Origin: Lachnospiraceae bacterium
GTDB lineage: Bacteria; Bacillota; Clostridia; Lachnospirales; Lachnospiraceae
Assembly: GCA_900759665.1 (NCBI GenBank)
Contig: CAAEWE010000059.1
Location: 62,001-126,000 of the forward strand
DNA: 64,000 nucleotides
Direction of reading: 5' to 3'
The number at the start of each line of letters is the position of its first letter. Position 1 is the stretch's first letter. Both the position numbers and the translations under genes were made by a program. The notes under the pieces are model-generated. The model saw nothing but the letters and a program-made list of their open reading frames with translations, was not told the DNA's origin and did not search any database. Of this stretch, positions 36,197 to 45,992 are shown one piece after another.

Positions 36197-37252
36197 TTAC
36201 TGATACTTCTTTAATGCTTCCTGAATGATCTTTTCACATAGAGTGCCGTAATCAATACCAACGGCAAGTGCCTCCTGTGGAAGAAGGCTGGTCGGGGTCA
36301 TTCCAGGAAGGGTATTGGCCTCCAGACAGTATATTTCATCGTTTTCATTGAGAAGGAAATCAATCCTTCCGTATACCTCCAGCTTCAGCTCCCGGTAAAC
36401 ATCCAATGCATATCCCTGCATTTCCTTTGTCAGAGCCTCGCTAAGCTCTGCCGGGCAGACATCCTCTGCCATTCCTGCCTGATATTTTGTCTTATAATCA
36501 TAGAAACCGGTCTTAGGAATGATCTCAATGACCGGAAGGGCTTCTCCTGCCACAACTCCTGCCGAAAACTCCCTGCCATGGATGCATTCCTCCACAACAA
36601 CCTCGTTCTCATAACGAAACGCCAGTTCCAGAGCATCCTGATACTGTGCCTCATCTTCTGCAAAGCTGACGCCCACACTGGAACCGCCGCAGCATGGCTT
36701 TACAACACATGGGAATCCAAACTCAGAAACCACACGTTTTACGGAGTCCTTCTCCCCCCTCTTTACAGTAAATCCCTTCGGTGTCGGGATGCCTGCTGTC
36801 TGGAATATCTTTTTGGCAACGCCTTTATCCATCGCCATGGCACTTCCCAGATAACCGGAGCCGGTATACTTAATTCCAAGTACATCAAAGGCTGCCTGTA
36901 CCTTTCCGTTCTCGCCCTCTGCCCCATGAAGACCCATATATACAATGTCTGCCATACGACAGATCTCTACGACATTTGGTCCAAACAAACAGTCCGGATT
37001 TTCCGTTCTCATTGCCTTGACTGCCTCCAGATCCGGATCCACGGACTGGATCGTATCGGACATCTGTGTCAACTGTGGATCTCCTTCAAAAATCCCCTTC
37101 AGACTGTCCCCAGTCTTTCCATGTCCCAGAAATATATCTAAGATCACTGCCTGATGGCCTTTTTCCCGAAGTGCCTTACACACTTTTGATGCAGAATTGA
37201 TGGACACATCTCTCTCCGTGCTAAGTCCACCGGCCAGTACAACTATCTTCAT
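36197..37252 (-). CDS. ddl: D-alanine--D-alanine ligase
   Basis: ATP-grasp enzyme joining two D-alanines for peptidoglycan. It has 351 residues. VVLAGGLSTERDVSINSA at the N-terminus, GLHGAEGENGKVQAAFDVLG, the ATP-grasp FPCVVKPCCGGSSVGVSF and EANTLPGMTPTSLLP are present. The Ddl signature is HGxxGEdG; here it reads HGAEGENG. The middle of the N-domain is slightly longer than in E. coli DdlB. It forms a ddl-murF operon on the minus strand. Confidence 0.95.
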   Translation of the reverse strand: MKIVVLAGGLSTERDVSINSASKVCKALREKGHQAVILDIFLGHGKTGDSLKGIFEGDPQLTQMSDTIQSVDPDLEAVKAMRTENPDCLFGPNVVEICRMADIVYMGLHGAEGENGKVQAAFDVLGIKYTGSGYLGSAMAMDKGVAKKIFQTAGIPTPKGFTVKRGEKDSVKRVVSEFGFPCVVKPCCGGSSVGVSFAEDEAQYQDALELAFRYENEVVVEECIHGREFSAGVVAGEALPVIEIIPKTGFYDYKTKYQAGMAEDVCPAELSEALTKEMQGYALDVYRELKLEVYGRIDFLLNENDEIYCLEANTLPGMTPTSLLPQEALAVGIDYGTLCEKIIQEALKKYQ

Positions 37253-37384
37253 GAATCATCACCATGCCTTTCCCCAAGCTGATTCCCGTTCCCATTTTTG
37301 TTGTCACAGGAAACCATTTCATTATCATCGAACATTTCTTTTTCAGTATACGGAACAAAATACGCAATAAATATCAAAAAAATG

Positions 37385-38002
37385 TCATTTACTTTGCAAA
37401 TCCTGCTCCTGTAAAAATCCCTCATAAACCATATCAATATACTCCCAGATTTCCTCCCTTCCTTCCTTCGTCATGGAAGAATACGGAATCACCGGTGTTC
37501 CCTCCATCACCTGAAGGGTTTCTTTGATCTGTTTGATCTGCTTTGCCTTTTGGGAGCGTTTGATCTTATCTGCCTTTGTGGCAATGATGATAGGATTAAA
37601 TCCATAATGGGTACACCATTCATACATCTGCAGATCGTTCTGGTTTGGCTTGTGACGGATATCCACCAGCAGGAAGATCAGACGCAGCACCTTGGAGCCG
37701 TCCAGATAGCGGTTGATCATTTTGCCCCACTTTTCCACGGTCTGCTGGGATACCTTCGCATAACCGTATCCCGGCAGATCCACAAAATACAGCAGATCAT
37801 TGATATTATAAAAATTAACGGTCTGGGTCTTTCCCGGCTGGGATGATGTTCTCGCCAGAGACTTCCGGTTCATAAGCCCGTTGATCAGGGTAGACTTTCC
37901 CACATTGGAACGCCCCGCAAAGGCTACCTCTAATTTATCGTTCTCCGGCATTTTACTGGTAATTCCACATACCGTTTCCAGATTTACTGATTTGATTTTC
38001 AT
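37385..38002 (-). CDS. engB: Ribosome-biogenesis GTP-binding protein EngB (YsxC/YihA)
   Basis: Essential GTPase for 50S ribosomal subunit assembly. From the ATG at 38002 it has 205 residues. The G motifs are complete: GRSNVGKSTLIN (G1), DLPGYGYAK (G3), TKADK (G4) and PYSSMT (G5). GGAG lies 6 nt before this ATG; an ATG at 38014 overlaps that site. It is the last gene of the tig-clpP-clpX-lon-engB order usual in Firmicutes. Confidence 0.96.
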   Translation of the reverse strand: MKIKSVNLETVCGITSKMPENDKLEVAFAGRSNVGKSTLINGLMNRKSLARTSSQPGKTQTVNFYNINDLLYFVDLPGYGYAKVSQQTVEKWGKMINRYLDGSKVLRLIFLLVDIRHKPNQNDLQMYEWCTHYGFNPIIIATKADKIKRSQKAKQIKQIKETLQVMEGTPVIPYSSMTKEGREEIWEYIDMVYEGFLQEQDLQSK

Positions 38003-38100
38003 TGCTTTCTCCATTCTGTTATGCGTGTTTTATCATCGCCACATGATTCTCTGAAACCACTTTATTTTTGCAGAGATCCATGCCGCATCCGGCCCTGTCT

Positions 38101-40443
38101 CTATACCAGAACCTCTTTGAGCACATCTTCCACCTTCTGCACGTATTTTAGTTCAATTCCATCCGTAATTTCTGTCTCCATCTCCTCCACATCGCGGCTG
38201 TTGTCCTTCGGCACGAGAACCACCCTGATCCCTGCTTCCTTTGCTGCTAAAAGCTTTTCCTTAAGACCGCCGATCGGAAGAACACGACCTCTGAGTGTCA
38301 CCTCACCGGTCATGGCTGCATCTGCTCTGACCGGTTTTCCGGTCACTGCCGAATAGATCGCCGTAGTCATAGTCACACCGGCTGACGGACCATCCTTTGG
38401 CGTTGCCCCTTCCGGCACATGAATATGGATATCATGCTTTTCAAAATAATCCTCTGCCACCTGATCCTGTACCAGATATCGTACATATGTCAATGCGATC
38501 TTTGCAGATTCCTGCATCACATCTCCCAGCTTTCCGGTCAGCTCCAGCTTTCCGGAACCTTTCAGAGACATCACCTCAATCTCCAGGGTCTCTCCTCCGA
38601 CACTGGTCCATGCAAGTCCCCGCACAACACCGATCTCCGGCTTTTCATTTGCTGCATTTGGTTTATATACCGGTTTTCCCAGATATTCCTTCACATTGCG
38701 ATCCGATATCCGTATCTTTGTTTTGGTATCCTCCTGCACGATCATTTTGGCCGCTTTCCGGCACAGAGAAGCGATCTGCCGCTCCAGCCCACGGACTCCC
38801 GCTTCCCTCGTATAGCGAAGAATCACGGTACGAAGTGCCTTATCTGTAATGGTAAGCTGCTGCTTTGTGATTCCATTCTGTGCCAGCTGTTTTGTCCACA
38901 GATGCTCTTTCGCAATATGATACTTTTCATTCTCTGTATATCCCGGAAGCTCGATCACTTCCATACGGTCCAGGAGCGGTCTTGATATGGTATCTGTCCC
39001 ATTTGCCGTACAGATAAAAAACGCTTTGGAAAGATCAAAGGGCAGTTCCAGATAATGATCCGAAAAATGCTTATTCTGCTCCGGATCAAGAATCTCTAAC
39101 ATGGCTGCTGCCGGATCTCCCCTTCCGTCGCTGACCATTTTGTCAATCTCATCAAACAGGATCAGCGGATTTTTGACCTTTGCATTTTTGACTGCATTGA
39201 TCACACGTCCGGGCATGGCTCCCACATAGGTTCTGCGGTGTCCCCTAAGTTCTGCCTCATCCCGTACTCCGCCCAGACAGATCCTCACGTACTTTCTGCC
39301 CAGTGCCTTTGCCACGGATTTGGCAATAGAGGTCTTTCCGGTTCCCGGAGGTCCCACCAGACAAAGGATCGTACCGGTACCGTTTTTGTTGAGCTTTTTG
39401 ACCGCCAGATACTCCAGGATCCGTTCCTTGACTTTTTCCAGACCATAATGGTCTGTATCCAGAACCTCCTTTGCATGGACAACATCTGTATTATCCCAGC
39501 TCGTCTTCTTCCATGGCATGGCAAGAAGCGTCTCTAAATATCCCCGGATCACAGCACTCTCCGAATTATTGGAACTAACCCGCTTATAACGGCTGATCTC
39601 CTCTTTGATTTTTTTCTTAACTTTGTCCGGTGCTTTCAATTTGGAAAGCTTTCGTTCAAATTTATCCGCCTCCGACTCTGCATCGTCCTCACCCAGTTCC
39701 TTATGGATTGCCTTGATCTGTTCCCGAAGATAATACTCTTTCTGATTATCCTCCACCTGCTGCTTCACCATTTCGGAAATATCTCCCTGCAGACGCAGAA
39801 TTCCAAGCTCCCGTTCCAGCACAACCATCAGCCCGGTAAAACGATCCTCCACGCGATCCGGCTCAATAATCCCCTGCTTCAGATGATAATGGATCGGAAG
39901 ATTTGCTGTGATCATATAAATGATCCTGTTCAGATCAATGCTTTCGCTGACGATCTCCTGAAGCTGCTGCCCCATTTTTCCTTGTCGTTCACAGTACTCC
40001 CGGAACAGCTGCTTGATCTGACGGATCATAGCCACATGCTTTAACTGCTCCGTCGGTTCTCCATGGTTGGACAAAATATCTGTATTATCCCATACATCCT
40101 TTTCATCCTCGTCCACCTGTATATTTGCAAGAAGATATCCCTCATCGGTGCTTTCCAGAGATAGCAGATGAGCTCTTTTTTCTCCCTCCAGAACCACCCG
40201 GACATATTTATCCGGCATCCGGGCAATCTGCTTCACCTTTGCGATGGTTCCCACTTCAAAAAGATTATCCATATTCACATCGCTGCTCTCCGCATCCCGT
40301 TTGGCTGCGGTAAACACCATCTGGTCGTTTTCCATTGCCGCTTCCATCGCGCTGACAGTCTCTGCCTTGGCCACCTCGATATATGCCGTAACCCCCGGCA
40401 GTGCCACTACATCCCGCAGTGCCATTAAAGGTTTCTTGATCAT
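38101..40443 (-). CDS. lon: ATP-dependent protease Lon
   Basis: Cytoplasmic AAA+ serine protease that degrades misfolded and regulatory proteins. It has 780 residues. The N-terminal substrate domain (residues 1-200), coiled middle, AAA+ module with GPPGTGKTSIAK (Walker A) and ILFDEIDKM (Walker B), and a C-terminal protease domain with PKDGPSAGVTM (catalytic Ser) and the Lys in GGLKEKLLAA are intact. It is downstream of clpX, from which it is separated by a terminator. Confidence 0.97.
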   Translation of the reverse strand: MIKKPLMALRDVVALPGVTAYIEVAKAETVSAMEAAMENDQMVFTAAKRDAESSDVNMDNLFEVGTIAKVKQIARMPDKYVRVVLEGEKRAHLLSLESTDEGYLLANIQVDEDEKDVWDNTDILSNHGEPTEQLKHVAMIRQIKQLFREYCERQGKMGQQLQEIVSESIDLNRIIYMITANLPIHYHLKQGIIEPDRVEDRFTGLMVVLERELGILRLQGDISEMVKQQVEDNQKEYYLREQIKAIHKELGEDDAESEADKFERKLSKLKAPDKVKKKIKEEISRYKRVSSNNSESAVIRGYLETLLAMPWKKTSWDNTDVVHAKEVLDTDHYGLEKVKERILEYLAVKKLNKNGTGTILCLVGPPGTGKTSIAKSVAKALGRKYVRICLGGVRDEAELRGHRRTYVGAMPGRVINAVKNAKVKNPLILFDEIDKMVSDGRGDPAAAMLEILDPEQNKHFSDHYLELPFDLSKAFFICTANGTDTISRPLLDRMEVIELPGYTENEKYHIAKEHLWTKQLAQNGITKQQLTITDKALRTVILRYTREAGVRGLERQIASLCRKAAKMIVQEDTKTKIRISDRNVKEYLGKPVYKPNAANEKPEIGVVRGLAWTSVGGETLEIEVMSLKGSGKLELTGKLGDVMQESAKIALTYVRYLVQDQVAEDYFEKHDIHIHVPEGATPKDGPSAGVTMTTAIYSAVTGKPVRADAAMTGEVTLRGRVLPIGGLKEKLLAAKEAGIRVVLVPKDNSRDVEEMETEITDGIELKYVQKVEDVLKEVLV

Positions 40444-40493
40444 AGAAATATTTGTTTCCTTTCTGCAATGGCCACATTACATCATGACCTTTT

Positions 40494-40563
40494 TATGTTC
40501 AAAAAGAGGGTGACCAAATGCAGCCCCCTCTTTTTGGGAGGGCAAAACGCCGGTTTTGCCCTT
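40494..40563 (-). terminator. Double hairpin terminator between clpX and lon
   Basis: GGGCAAAAC/GTTTTGCCC (40540-40561) lies just after the clpX stop. A second stem AAAAAGAGGG/CCCTCTTTTT (40501-40535) ends in a run of T on the minus strand. Together they should reduce clpX read-through into lon. Confidence 0.78.
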
Positions 40564-40568
40564 TTTAT

Positions 40569-41858
40569 TTACGCAATTTCATCCTTTGCATTGTGATCGG
40601 AGGTGATTTCTCTGTGTTCATCATTACTGGTAACAAGGATCGGCTCCGCCTCTCCCTTTGCTGCCTCCTCGGTAATAATGCATTCGACCGCATCCTCATC
40701 TGATGGCACCTCATACATCGCATTCATCATAACGGACTCGATGATGGCACGAATACCTCTCGCTCCGGTTCCCCGGTCGATCGCTCTCTGTGCGATCGCA
40801 CGGATCGCACCATCCTGGAATGTCAGCTTGACATCATCCAGCTCAAACAGCTTCTTGTACTGCTTGGTAATGGCATTCTTCGGCTCCACCAGGATGCGCT
40901 CCAATGCTTTCTCATCCAGCAGATCCAGCCCCACAGTGACCGGCAGACGGCCGATCAGCTCCGGAATCAGTCCAAATTTGACAAAATCCTCCGGCAGAAC
41001 CTGTTTGAACAGCTCACCTACATTCTCATCCTCCTTGTCAGAAATCTCAGAATTAAATCCAATGGATTTTTGTCCGATCCGGGAACCAATAATCTTATCA
41101 AGACCATCGAAGGCTCCACCACAGATAAACAGGATGTTCGTTGTATCTAACTGATAGAACTCCTGATGAGGATGCTTTCTGCCTCCCTGTGGCGGTACAC
41201 TTGCTACGGTTCCCTCCAGAATCTTAAGCAATGCCTGCTGTACACCCTCGCCCGACACATCACGGGTAATGGAAACATTTTCTCCCTTGCGGGTAATTTT
41301 ATCAATTTCATCTATATATATAATACCGTGCTGCGCACGCTCCATATCATAATCTGCTGCCTGAATGATCTTGAGAAGGATATTCTCTACATCCTCGCCC
41401 ACATAACCAGCCTCTGTAAGTGCCGTTGCATCTGCGATCGCAAACGGTACATTAAGGATCTTTGCCAGAGTCTGTGCCAGAAATGTCTTTCCGGAACCTG
41501 TCGGGCCCAGCATAATGATATTGCTCTTCTGAAGCTCTACATCCATGCTCTTCTCGGACAGCACTCTTTTGTAATGATTATAAACAGCGACAGACAATAC
41601 CTTTTTGGCATCCTCCTGACCGATCACATACTCATCCAGAAACTCTTTCATTTCCTTTGGTTTCAGAAGATTGATCTCTGTTTCATTGTCGTAAGATAAA
41701 TTACCACTGTCCAGTTCGTCCTCGATAATCTCATTACACAGATCTACACACTGCTCACAGATATAAACCCCCGGACCCGCGATCAGCTTTCGTACCTGAT
41801 CCTGTGTCTTACCACAGAAGGAACATTTCAGTCTGCCTTCGTCTTTCTTTCCTGCCAT
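40569..41858 (-). CDS. clpX: ATP-dependent Clp protease ATP-binding subunit ClpX
   Basis: AAA+ unfoldase that feeds substrates to ClpP. From the ATG at 41858 it has 429 residues. The N-terminal zinc domain (CSFCGK then CEQCVDLC), Walker A GPTGSGKTFLAQ, Walker B IIYIDEIDKI, the pore loop GYVGEDVEN and sensor-2 GARGIRAIIE are intact. TTGGAG lies 6 nt upstream of the ATG. It is 81 bp behind clpP, so they are likely co-transcribed. Confidence 0.97.
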   Translation of the reverse strand: MAGKKDEGRLKCSFCGKTQDQVRKLIAGPGVYICEQCVDLCNEIIEDELDSGNLSYDNETEINLLKPKEMKEFLDEYVIGQEDAKKVLSVAVYNHYKRVLSEKSMDVELQKSNIIMLGPTGSGKTFLAQTLAKILNVPFAIADATALTEAGYVGEDVENILLKIIQAADYDMERAQHGIIYIDEIDKITRKGENVSITRDVSGEGVQQALLKILEGTVASVPPQGGRKHPHQEFYQLDTTNILFICGGAFDGLDKIIGSRIGQKSIGFNSEISDKEDENVGELFKQVLPEDFVKFGLIPELIGRLPVTVGLDLLDEKALERILVEPKNAITKQYKKLFELDDVKLTFQDGAIRAIAQRAIDRGTGARGIRAIIESVMMNAMYEVPSDEDAVECIITEEAAKGEAEPILVTSNDEHREITSDHNAKDEIA

Positions 41859-41938
41859 TCTAATCTCCAATCATATTATAATGTGAGTGTCAAAAACCTC
41901 CACTCACCGATATATTTAAATTACTATGTACCACGCAG

Positions 41939-42526
41939 TTATGCACGCTTTGTGATCACATGATCCACCAGGCCATAAGCCTTTGCTTCCTCAGCAGTCA
42001 TATAATTATCACGCTCGGTATCTGCCGCGATCACATCCAGAGGTTTTCCTGTATTGTCTGCCAGGATCTGGTTTAAACGCTCTCTTGTCTTTAAGATCTG
42101 CTCTGCTACAATACGGATCTCGGTCTCCTGACCTTTGGCACCGCCGGACGGCTGATGTATCATGATCTCTGCATTTGGCATGGCATAACGCTTGCCCTTG
42201 GCACCGCCTGCCAGCAGAAATGCTCCCATGCTGGCAGCCAGACCCATACAATATGTAGCTACATCACATTTGATGTAGTTCATGGTATCATAAATGGCAA
42301 AACCTGCACTGACAGAGCCTCCCGGACTGTTGATATAAAGACTGATATCCTTTCCCGGATCCTGTGACTCCAGAAACAAAAGCTGTGATACGATCAGACT
42401 TGCAATGTCATCATTCACCTCATTACTCAGAAAAATGATACGATCCTGAAGCAGTCGGGAATAAATATCATAAGAACGCTCTCCACTGCTTGTTTTTTCT
42501 ATGACGTACGGTATACTGTAACTCAT
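41939..42526 (-). CDS. clpP: ATP-dependent Clp protease proteolytic subunit
   Basis: Serine protease forming the tetradecameric chamber that pairs with ClpX. It has 195 residues. The catalytic triad is visible: Ser in GLAASMGAFLLAGG, His in MIHQPSGG and Asp in TERDNYM. GGAGG precedes the ATG at 42526. Two hairpins lie between it and tig. ClpP is present here between tig and clpX, a frequent clostridial arrangement. Confidence 0.97.
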   Translation of the reverse strand: MSYSIPYVIEKTSSGERSYDIYSRLLQDRIIFLSNEVNDDIASLIVSQLLFLESQDPGKDISLYINSPGGSVSAGFAIYDTMNYIKCDVATYCMGLAASMGAFLLAGGAKGKRYAMPNAEIMIHQPSGGAKGQETEIRIVAEQILKTRERLNQILADNTGKPLDVIAADTERDNYMTAEEAKAYGLVDHVITKRA

Positions 42527-42549
42527 TACTGCACCCTCCTAACTCTTTT

Positions 42550-42616
42550 TGTTCAAAAAGGGCTATGCCCTAAAAAACGCCAGCCCTGCCTGTCAGATGG
42601 ACAGGGCAGCGGCTGA
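42550..42616 (-). terminator. Terminator hairpins between tig and clpP
   Basis: The first stem CAGCCCTGCCTGTC/GACAGGGCAG.GGCTG (42581-42614) is followed by GCGTTTTTTAGG on the minus strand. A second short stem AGGGC/GCCCT (42555-42571) ends in TTTTTG. They would end most tig transcripts ahead of clpP. Confidence 0.75.
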
Positions 42617-42632
42617 CGCCGAAATACATGAT

Positions 42633-43919
42633 TTATTTCTCAACTGCAGCGTCAACAACAAGTTCAACTGCCTTCTGTACCGCCAGATCAAGTGCGATCT
42701 GCTTCTTCTCTTCCTCTCCAACCAGTTCTTTTAACTTGTCTGCTTCCATCTGATACATCTCAGCCATCTTTTCAAGTTCTTTCTCCAGATCCTCATCCGA
42801 TGTCTCAATGTTCTCTGCTGCTGCTACTGCCTCAAGAACAAGACGGCTCTGGATACGCTTTAATGCCTGTGGCTGAAGCTCATTTGTCAGGCTCTCCGGT
42901 GTCATGCCTGTAAACTGCATATACTGCTGCAGAGACAGACCCTGGGACTGGATACGCTGGCTGAACTCCTGTACCATCTGACGAACCTGTGTATCTACCA
43001 TAGGATCAGGGATCTCCATTGTAGCATTCTCAATGATCTTGCCAACAACATCCTCTTCCTTCTCTCTCTTGAGAGCTGCTTCCTTATTCTCAAGAAGCTT
43101 CTTCTTCAGATCCTCTTTGTACTCATCAACAGTATCAAACTCGGATACATCCTGTGCAAAATCATCATCCAGCTCCGGAAGCTCTTTTACCTTGATCTCC
43201 TTGATGGTTACCTTGAATACTGCCGGCTTCCCCTGCAGTTCCTCTGCCTGATACTGCTCAGGGAATGTCACATTGACCTCTGTCTCCTCACCGATGTTCT
43301 TTCCAATGAGCTGCTCCTCAAAATTATCAATGAAAGAATGGGAACCGATGGTCAGAGGATAATCCTCTCCCTTTCCGCCTTCAAACGGCTCACCGTCAAC
43401 AAATCCCTCGAAATCGATTGTTGTGATATCACCATCCTGAACAGCTCTGTCATCAACAGTGATCATTCTGGAATTGCTCTCACGAACCTTATCGATCTCT
43501 GCCTGAAGCTCCTCATCTGTTACCTCAGCAGTTTTCTTTTCTACCTCAATGCCCTTGTACTCACCAAGTGTCACCTCCGGCTTTACGGCAACAGTTGCTG
43601 TAAAGATGAAAGGCTTGCCCTTCTCGATCTGAGTTACATCGATAGAAGGCTGTGCCACGATCTCAAGCTCGCTCTCCTTTGCAGCAGACTCATATGCATC
43701 CGGAATCAGGTCATTGGCAGCATCCTCATAAAATACCCCTGTACCATACATTTTCTCGATCATAGCACGTGGTGCTTTTCCCTTACGGAAACCTGGAAGG
43801 GAAATCTTATTTTTATTTTTCTTGTATGCTTTATCTAAGGCAGTCTCAAACTCCTCTGCACTCACCTCAATTGTAAGCTTTGCCATACTCTTCTCTAATG
43901 TTTCTACCTGTACACTCAT
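42633..43919 (-). CDS. tig: Trigger factor (ribosome-associated chaperone)
   Basis: Chaperone at the ribosome exit tunnel. It has 428 residues. The N-terminal ribosome-binding domain contains GFRKGKAPRAMIEKMYG (the family signature GFRxGxxP), the middle FKBP-type PPIase domain holds TIDFEGFVDGEPFEGGKG and YPLTIGSHSFIDNFEEQLIG, and a helical C-terminus closes it. AGGAGG precedes the ATG. Confidence 0.96.
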   Translation of the reverse strand: MSVQVETLEKSMAKLTIEVSAEEFETALDKAYKKNKNKISLPGFRKGKAPRAMIEKMYGTGVFYEDAANDLIPDAYESAAKESELEIVAQPSIDVTQIEKGKPFIFTATVAVKPEVTLGEYKGIEVEKKTAEVTDEELQAEIDKVRESNSRMITVDDRAVQDGDITTIDFEGFVDGEPFEGGKGEDYPLTIGSHSFIDNFEEQLIGKNIGEETEVNVTFPEQYQAEELQGKPAVFKVTIKEIKVKELPELDDDFAQDVSEFDTVDEYKEDLKKKLLENKEAALKREKEEDVVGKIIENATMEIPDPMVDTQVRQMVQEFSQRIQSQGLSLQQYMQFTGMTPESLTNELQPQALKRIQSRLVLEAVAAAENIETSDEDLEKELEKMAEMYQMEADKLKELVGEEEKKQIALDLAVQKAVELVVDAAVEK

Positions 43920-43976
43920 TTTATAATTTCCTCCTTAATATTTCACGGCCAATACACCGCAACTAACCATTGATAT

Positions 43977-44006
43977 ACTATAGCATGAATAAATCCACAA
44001 TAGCAA
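43977..44006 (-). promoter_or_regulatory. Candidate promoter of tig
   Basis: TTGCTA (44006-44001), 18-bp spacer, TATAGT (43982-43977) on the minus strand, about 50 bp upstream of the tig ATG. Match to the consensus is moderate. Confidence 0.5.
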
Positions 44007-44021
44007 GTCTTTTTCGCAAAT

Positions 44022-45365
44022 TTATGGGATTACATGTCCCTTTTTGTACAATACTTTGACAACCTGGTCGACATATTTCTCGCAAAGCTCCTCCGTCTCT
44101 GCCTCAACCATGACCCGGATCACCGGTTCTGTGCCGCTCTCACGGATCAGGATACGTCCATCCTGTCCCAATGCTTTAGCAACTTCCTCCGTAGCTGCCA
44201 CCACATCCGGATCATTTTTGGCAGCCGGCTTATCTCCTACCCGGACATTTTTCAGAAGCTGTGGGTAAATTGTTAAGCCCTTGCGAAGCTCGGAAAGCTT
44301 CTGTTTCCTTTCCAGCATTACTTCCATCAGCATAAGAGAGGTAAGAACACCGTCTCCTGTCACTGCATATTTACTGAAAATAATATGACCGGACTGCTCT
44401 CCACCCAGGGAATGCCCATACTGCATCATATTGGCATTGACATACTTGTCTCCCACAGAAGTCTTCTCATAGGAAATGCCTACCTTATCGAATGCCTTGT
44501 ACAATCCCAGATTCGACATGATGGTCGTGACTACGGTGTTGTTATTTAACTCTCCCTTATCCTTTAGATAACATCCACACAGATACAGGATGCAGTCACC
44601 ATCAATAACCTGTCCCTTATCATCCACTGCCAGACAGCGGTCTGCATCTCCGTCATAAGCAAAACCAATGTCCAGATCATTCTCTATCACATATTTCTGC
44701 AGATTCTCAATATGCGTAGAACCGCAGTTATCATTGATATTGGTTCCATCCGGCTCCATGCCGATGGCATATGTCTTGGCTCCCAATGCATCAAACACAC
44801 CTTTTGCAACAGAATAAGAAGATCCATTGGCACAATCAAGTCCCACACGGACATTTTTGAAAGAACGGGTTGCCAGAGACATCAGATATCCGATGTAACG
44901 GTGTCTGCCAATGGCATAATCAACCGTGCGTCCGATCTTTTCACGGGTTGCAAACGGAATCGTGTCCTCCGGACTGTCAATGTAGGTCTCAATCTTTTCC
45001 TCCACCTCAGCCTCCAGCTTGTGCCCGTTTCCATTGATCACCTTGAGACCATTGTCATAATAAGGATTATGACTTGCGGAGATCATGATGCCACAGTCAA
45101 ACTGCTCCGTACGTACCACATAAGAAACGCTTGGTGTCGGTGTGACATGTAACAGATAAACATCGGCTCCGCTGGCCGTCAGTCCGGAAGAAAGTGCATC
45201 TTCAAACATATAACTGGAGCGGCGTGTATCCTTTCCGATCACGATACGTGCCTTATGCTCCTGCCCATAATACCAGCCAAGAAAACGTCCCACTTTATAT
45301 GCATGTACCACATTGAGATCGACATTGGCCTCTCCGCGGAATCCATCTGTACCAAAATACTTCAT
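44022..45365 (-). CDS. glmM: Phosphoglucosamine mutase
   Basis: Converts glucosamine-6-phosphate to glucosamine-1-phosphate for UDP-GlcNAc synthesis. From the ATG at 45365 it has 447 residues. MKYFGTDGFRGEANVDL, the phospho-Ser loop MISASHNPYYDNGLK, the metal loop AYDGDADRCLAVD and the phosphate loop IRESGTEPVIRVMVE are intact. An ATG four codons upstream abuts AAAGGA too closely, so the internal one is preferred. Confidence 0.95.
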   Translation of the reverse strand: MKYFGTDGFRGEANVDLNVVHAYKVGRFLGWYYGQEHKARIVIGKDTRRSSYMFEDALSSGLTASGADVYLLHVTPTPSVSYVVRTEQFDCGIMISASHNPYYDNGLKVINGNGHKLEAEVEEKIETYIDSPEDTIPFATREKIGRTVDYAIGRHRYIGYLMSLATRSFKNVRVGLDCANGSSYSVAKGVFDALGAKTYAIGMEPDGTNINDNCGSTHIENLQKYVIENDLDIGFAYDGDADRCLAVDDKGQVIDGDCILYLCGCYLKDKGELNNNTVVTTIMSNLGLYKAFDKVGISYEKTSVGDKYVNANMMQYGHSLGGEQSGHIIFSKYAVTGDGVLTSLMLMEVMLERKQKLSELRKGLTIYPQLLKNVRVGDKPAAKNDPDVVAATEEVAKALGQDGRILIRESGTEPVIRVMVEAETEELCEKYVDQVVKVLYKKGHVIP

Positions 45366-45575
45366 ATCTGAGTTCATTCCTTTCCAAAAATATACATTAC
45401 TGCATACTACCGCAATATTTTAATCATATCATATTCATTTTTTGAAATCAATCCTTTTCCTTCATCCGGAGTACTCGCTAAAATACGCAAATAACACGTA
45501 TTTGATCAAAAAACACAATTGCCGTGTCACACACGGCATACGCTATATCAATAATTGGTAAAATATTCATTATAT

Positions 45576-45596
45576 AAATACAATACTATTGTATTT
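45576..45596. promoter_or_regulatory. Perfect 10-bp-arm palindrome upstream of the XRE gene
   Basis: AAATACAATA C TATTGTATTT lies directly before the AGGAGG ribosome site of the XRE gene. Position and symmetry fit an operator, probably for autoregulation by the adjacent HTH protein; binding is inference. Confidence 0.55.
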
Positions 45597-45618
45597 TTTA
45601 ATTTTAGGAGGTAAACAA

Positions 45619-45969
45619 ATGAAAAAGAATCCTGTTTCAATTCAGGCACGAGATTTTGCCCTGCGTCTTTCTGTGATCCGGCAATCCAAAAATATCAGTG
45701 CCAGCACCATGAGTTACGATCTCGGACACAGCAGAAGCTACATCAATGGCATTGAACTCCAGAAATATCTTCCATCCTTTTCAGAATTCATTGAAATATG
45801 CAATTATCTGGATGCCACCCCCAACGATCTGTTTCTTCCCACAGCCGAATACCCGGTGATAGAAATTTCTCCCACGCAGCTTCTGGCTATTCTGATGCCC
45901 CTTTGTGACGAACTCAGTCCGCGCCAGATCAGTTATCTGTATTATCTGCTGCGGGACTTTCTCCCCTGA
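45619..45969 (+). CDS. XRE-family helix-turn-helix regulator
   Basis: A 116-residue protein on the plus strand between two minus-strand genes. Residues 10-70 fit an XRE HTH: FALRLSVIRQSKNISASTMSYDLGHSRSYINGIELQKYLPSFSEFIEICNYL, with the second and recognition helices around DLGHSRSYINGIE. The C-terminal 45 residues (ISPTQLLAILMPLCDELSPRQISYLYYLLRDF) look like a dimerisation or effector segment. The ATG at 45619 has AGGAGG 7 nt upstream. The start is downstream of a palindrome that may be its own operator. The regulated genes are not known. Confidence 0.82.
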   Translation: MKKNPVSIQARDFALRLSVIRQSKNISASTMSYDLGHSRSYINGIELQKYLPSFSEFIEICNYLDATPNDLFLPTAEYPVIEISPTQLLAILMPLCDELSPRQISYLYYLLRDFLP

Positions 45970-45992
45970 GCTTCCGGCCGCCTGTCACGAAT

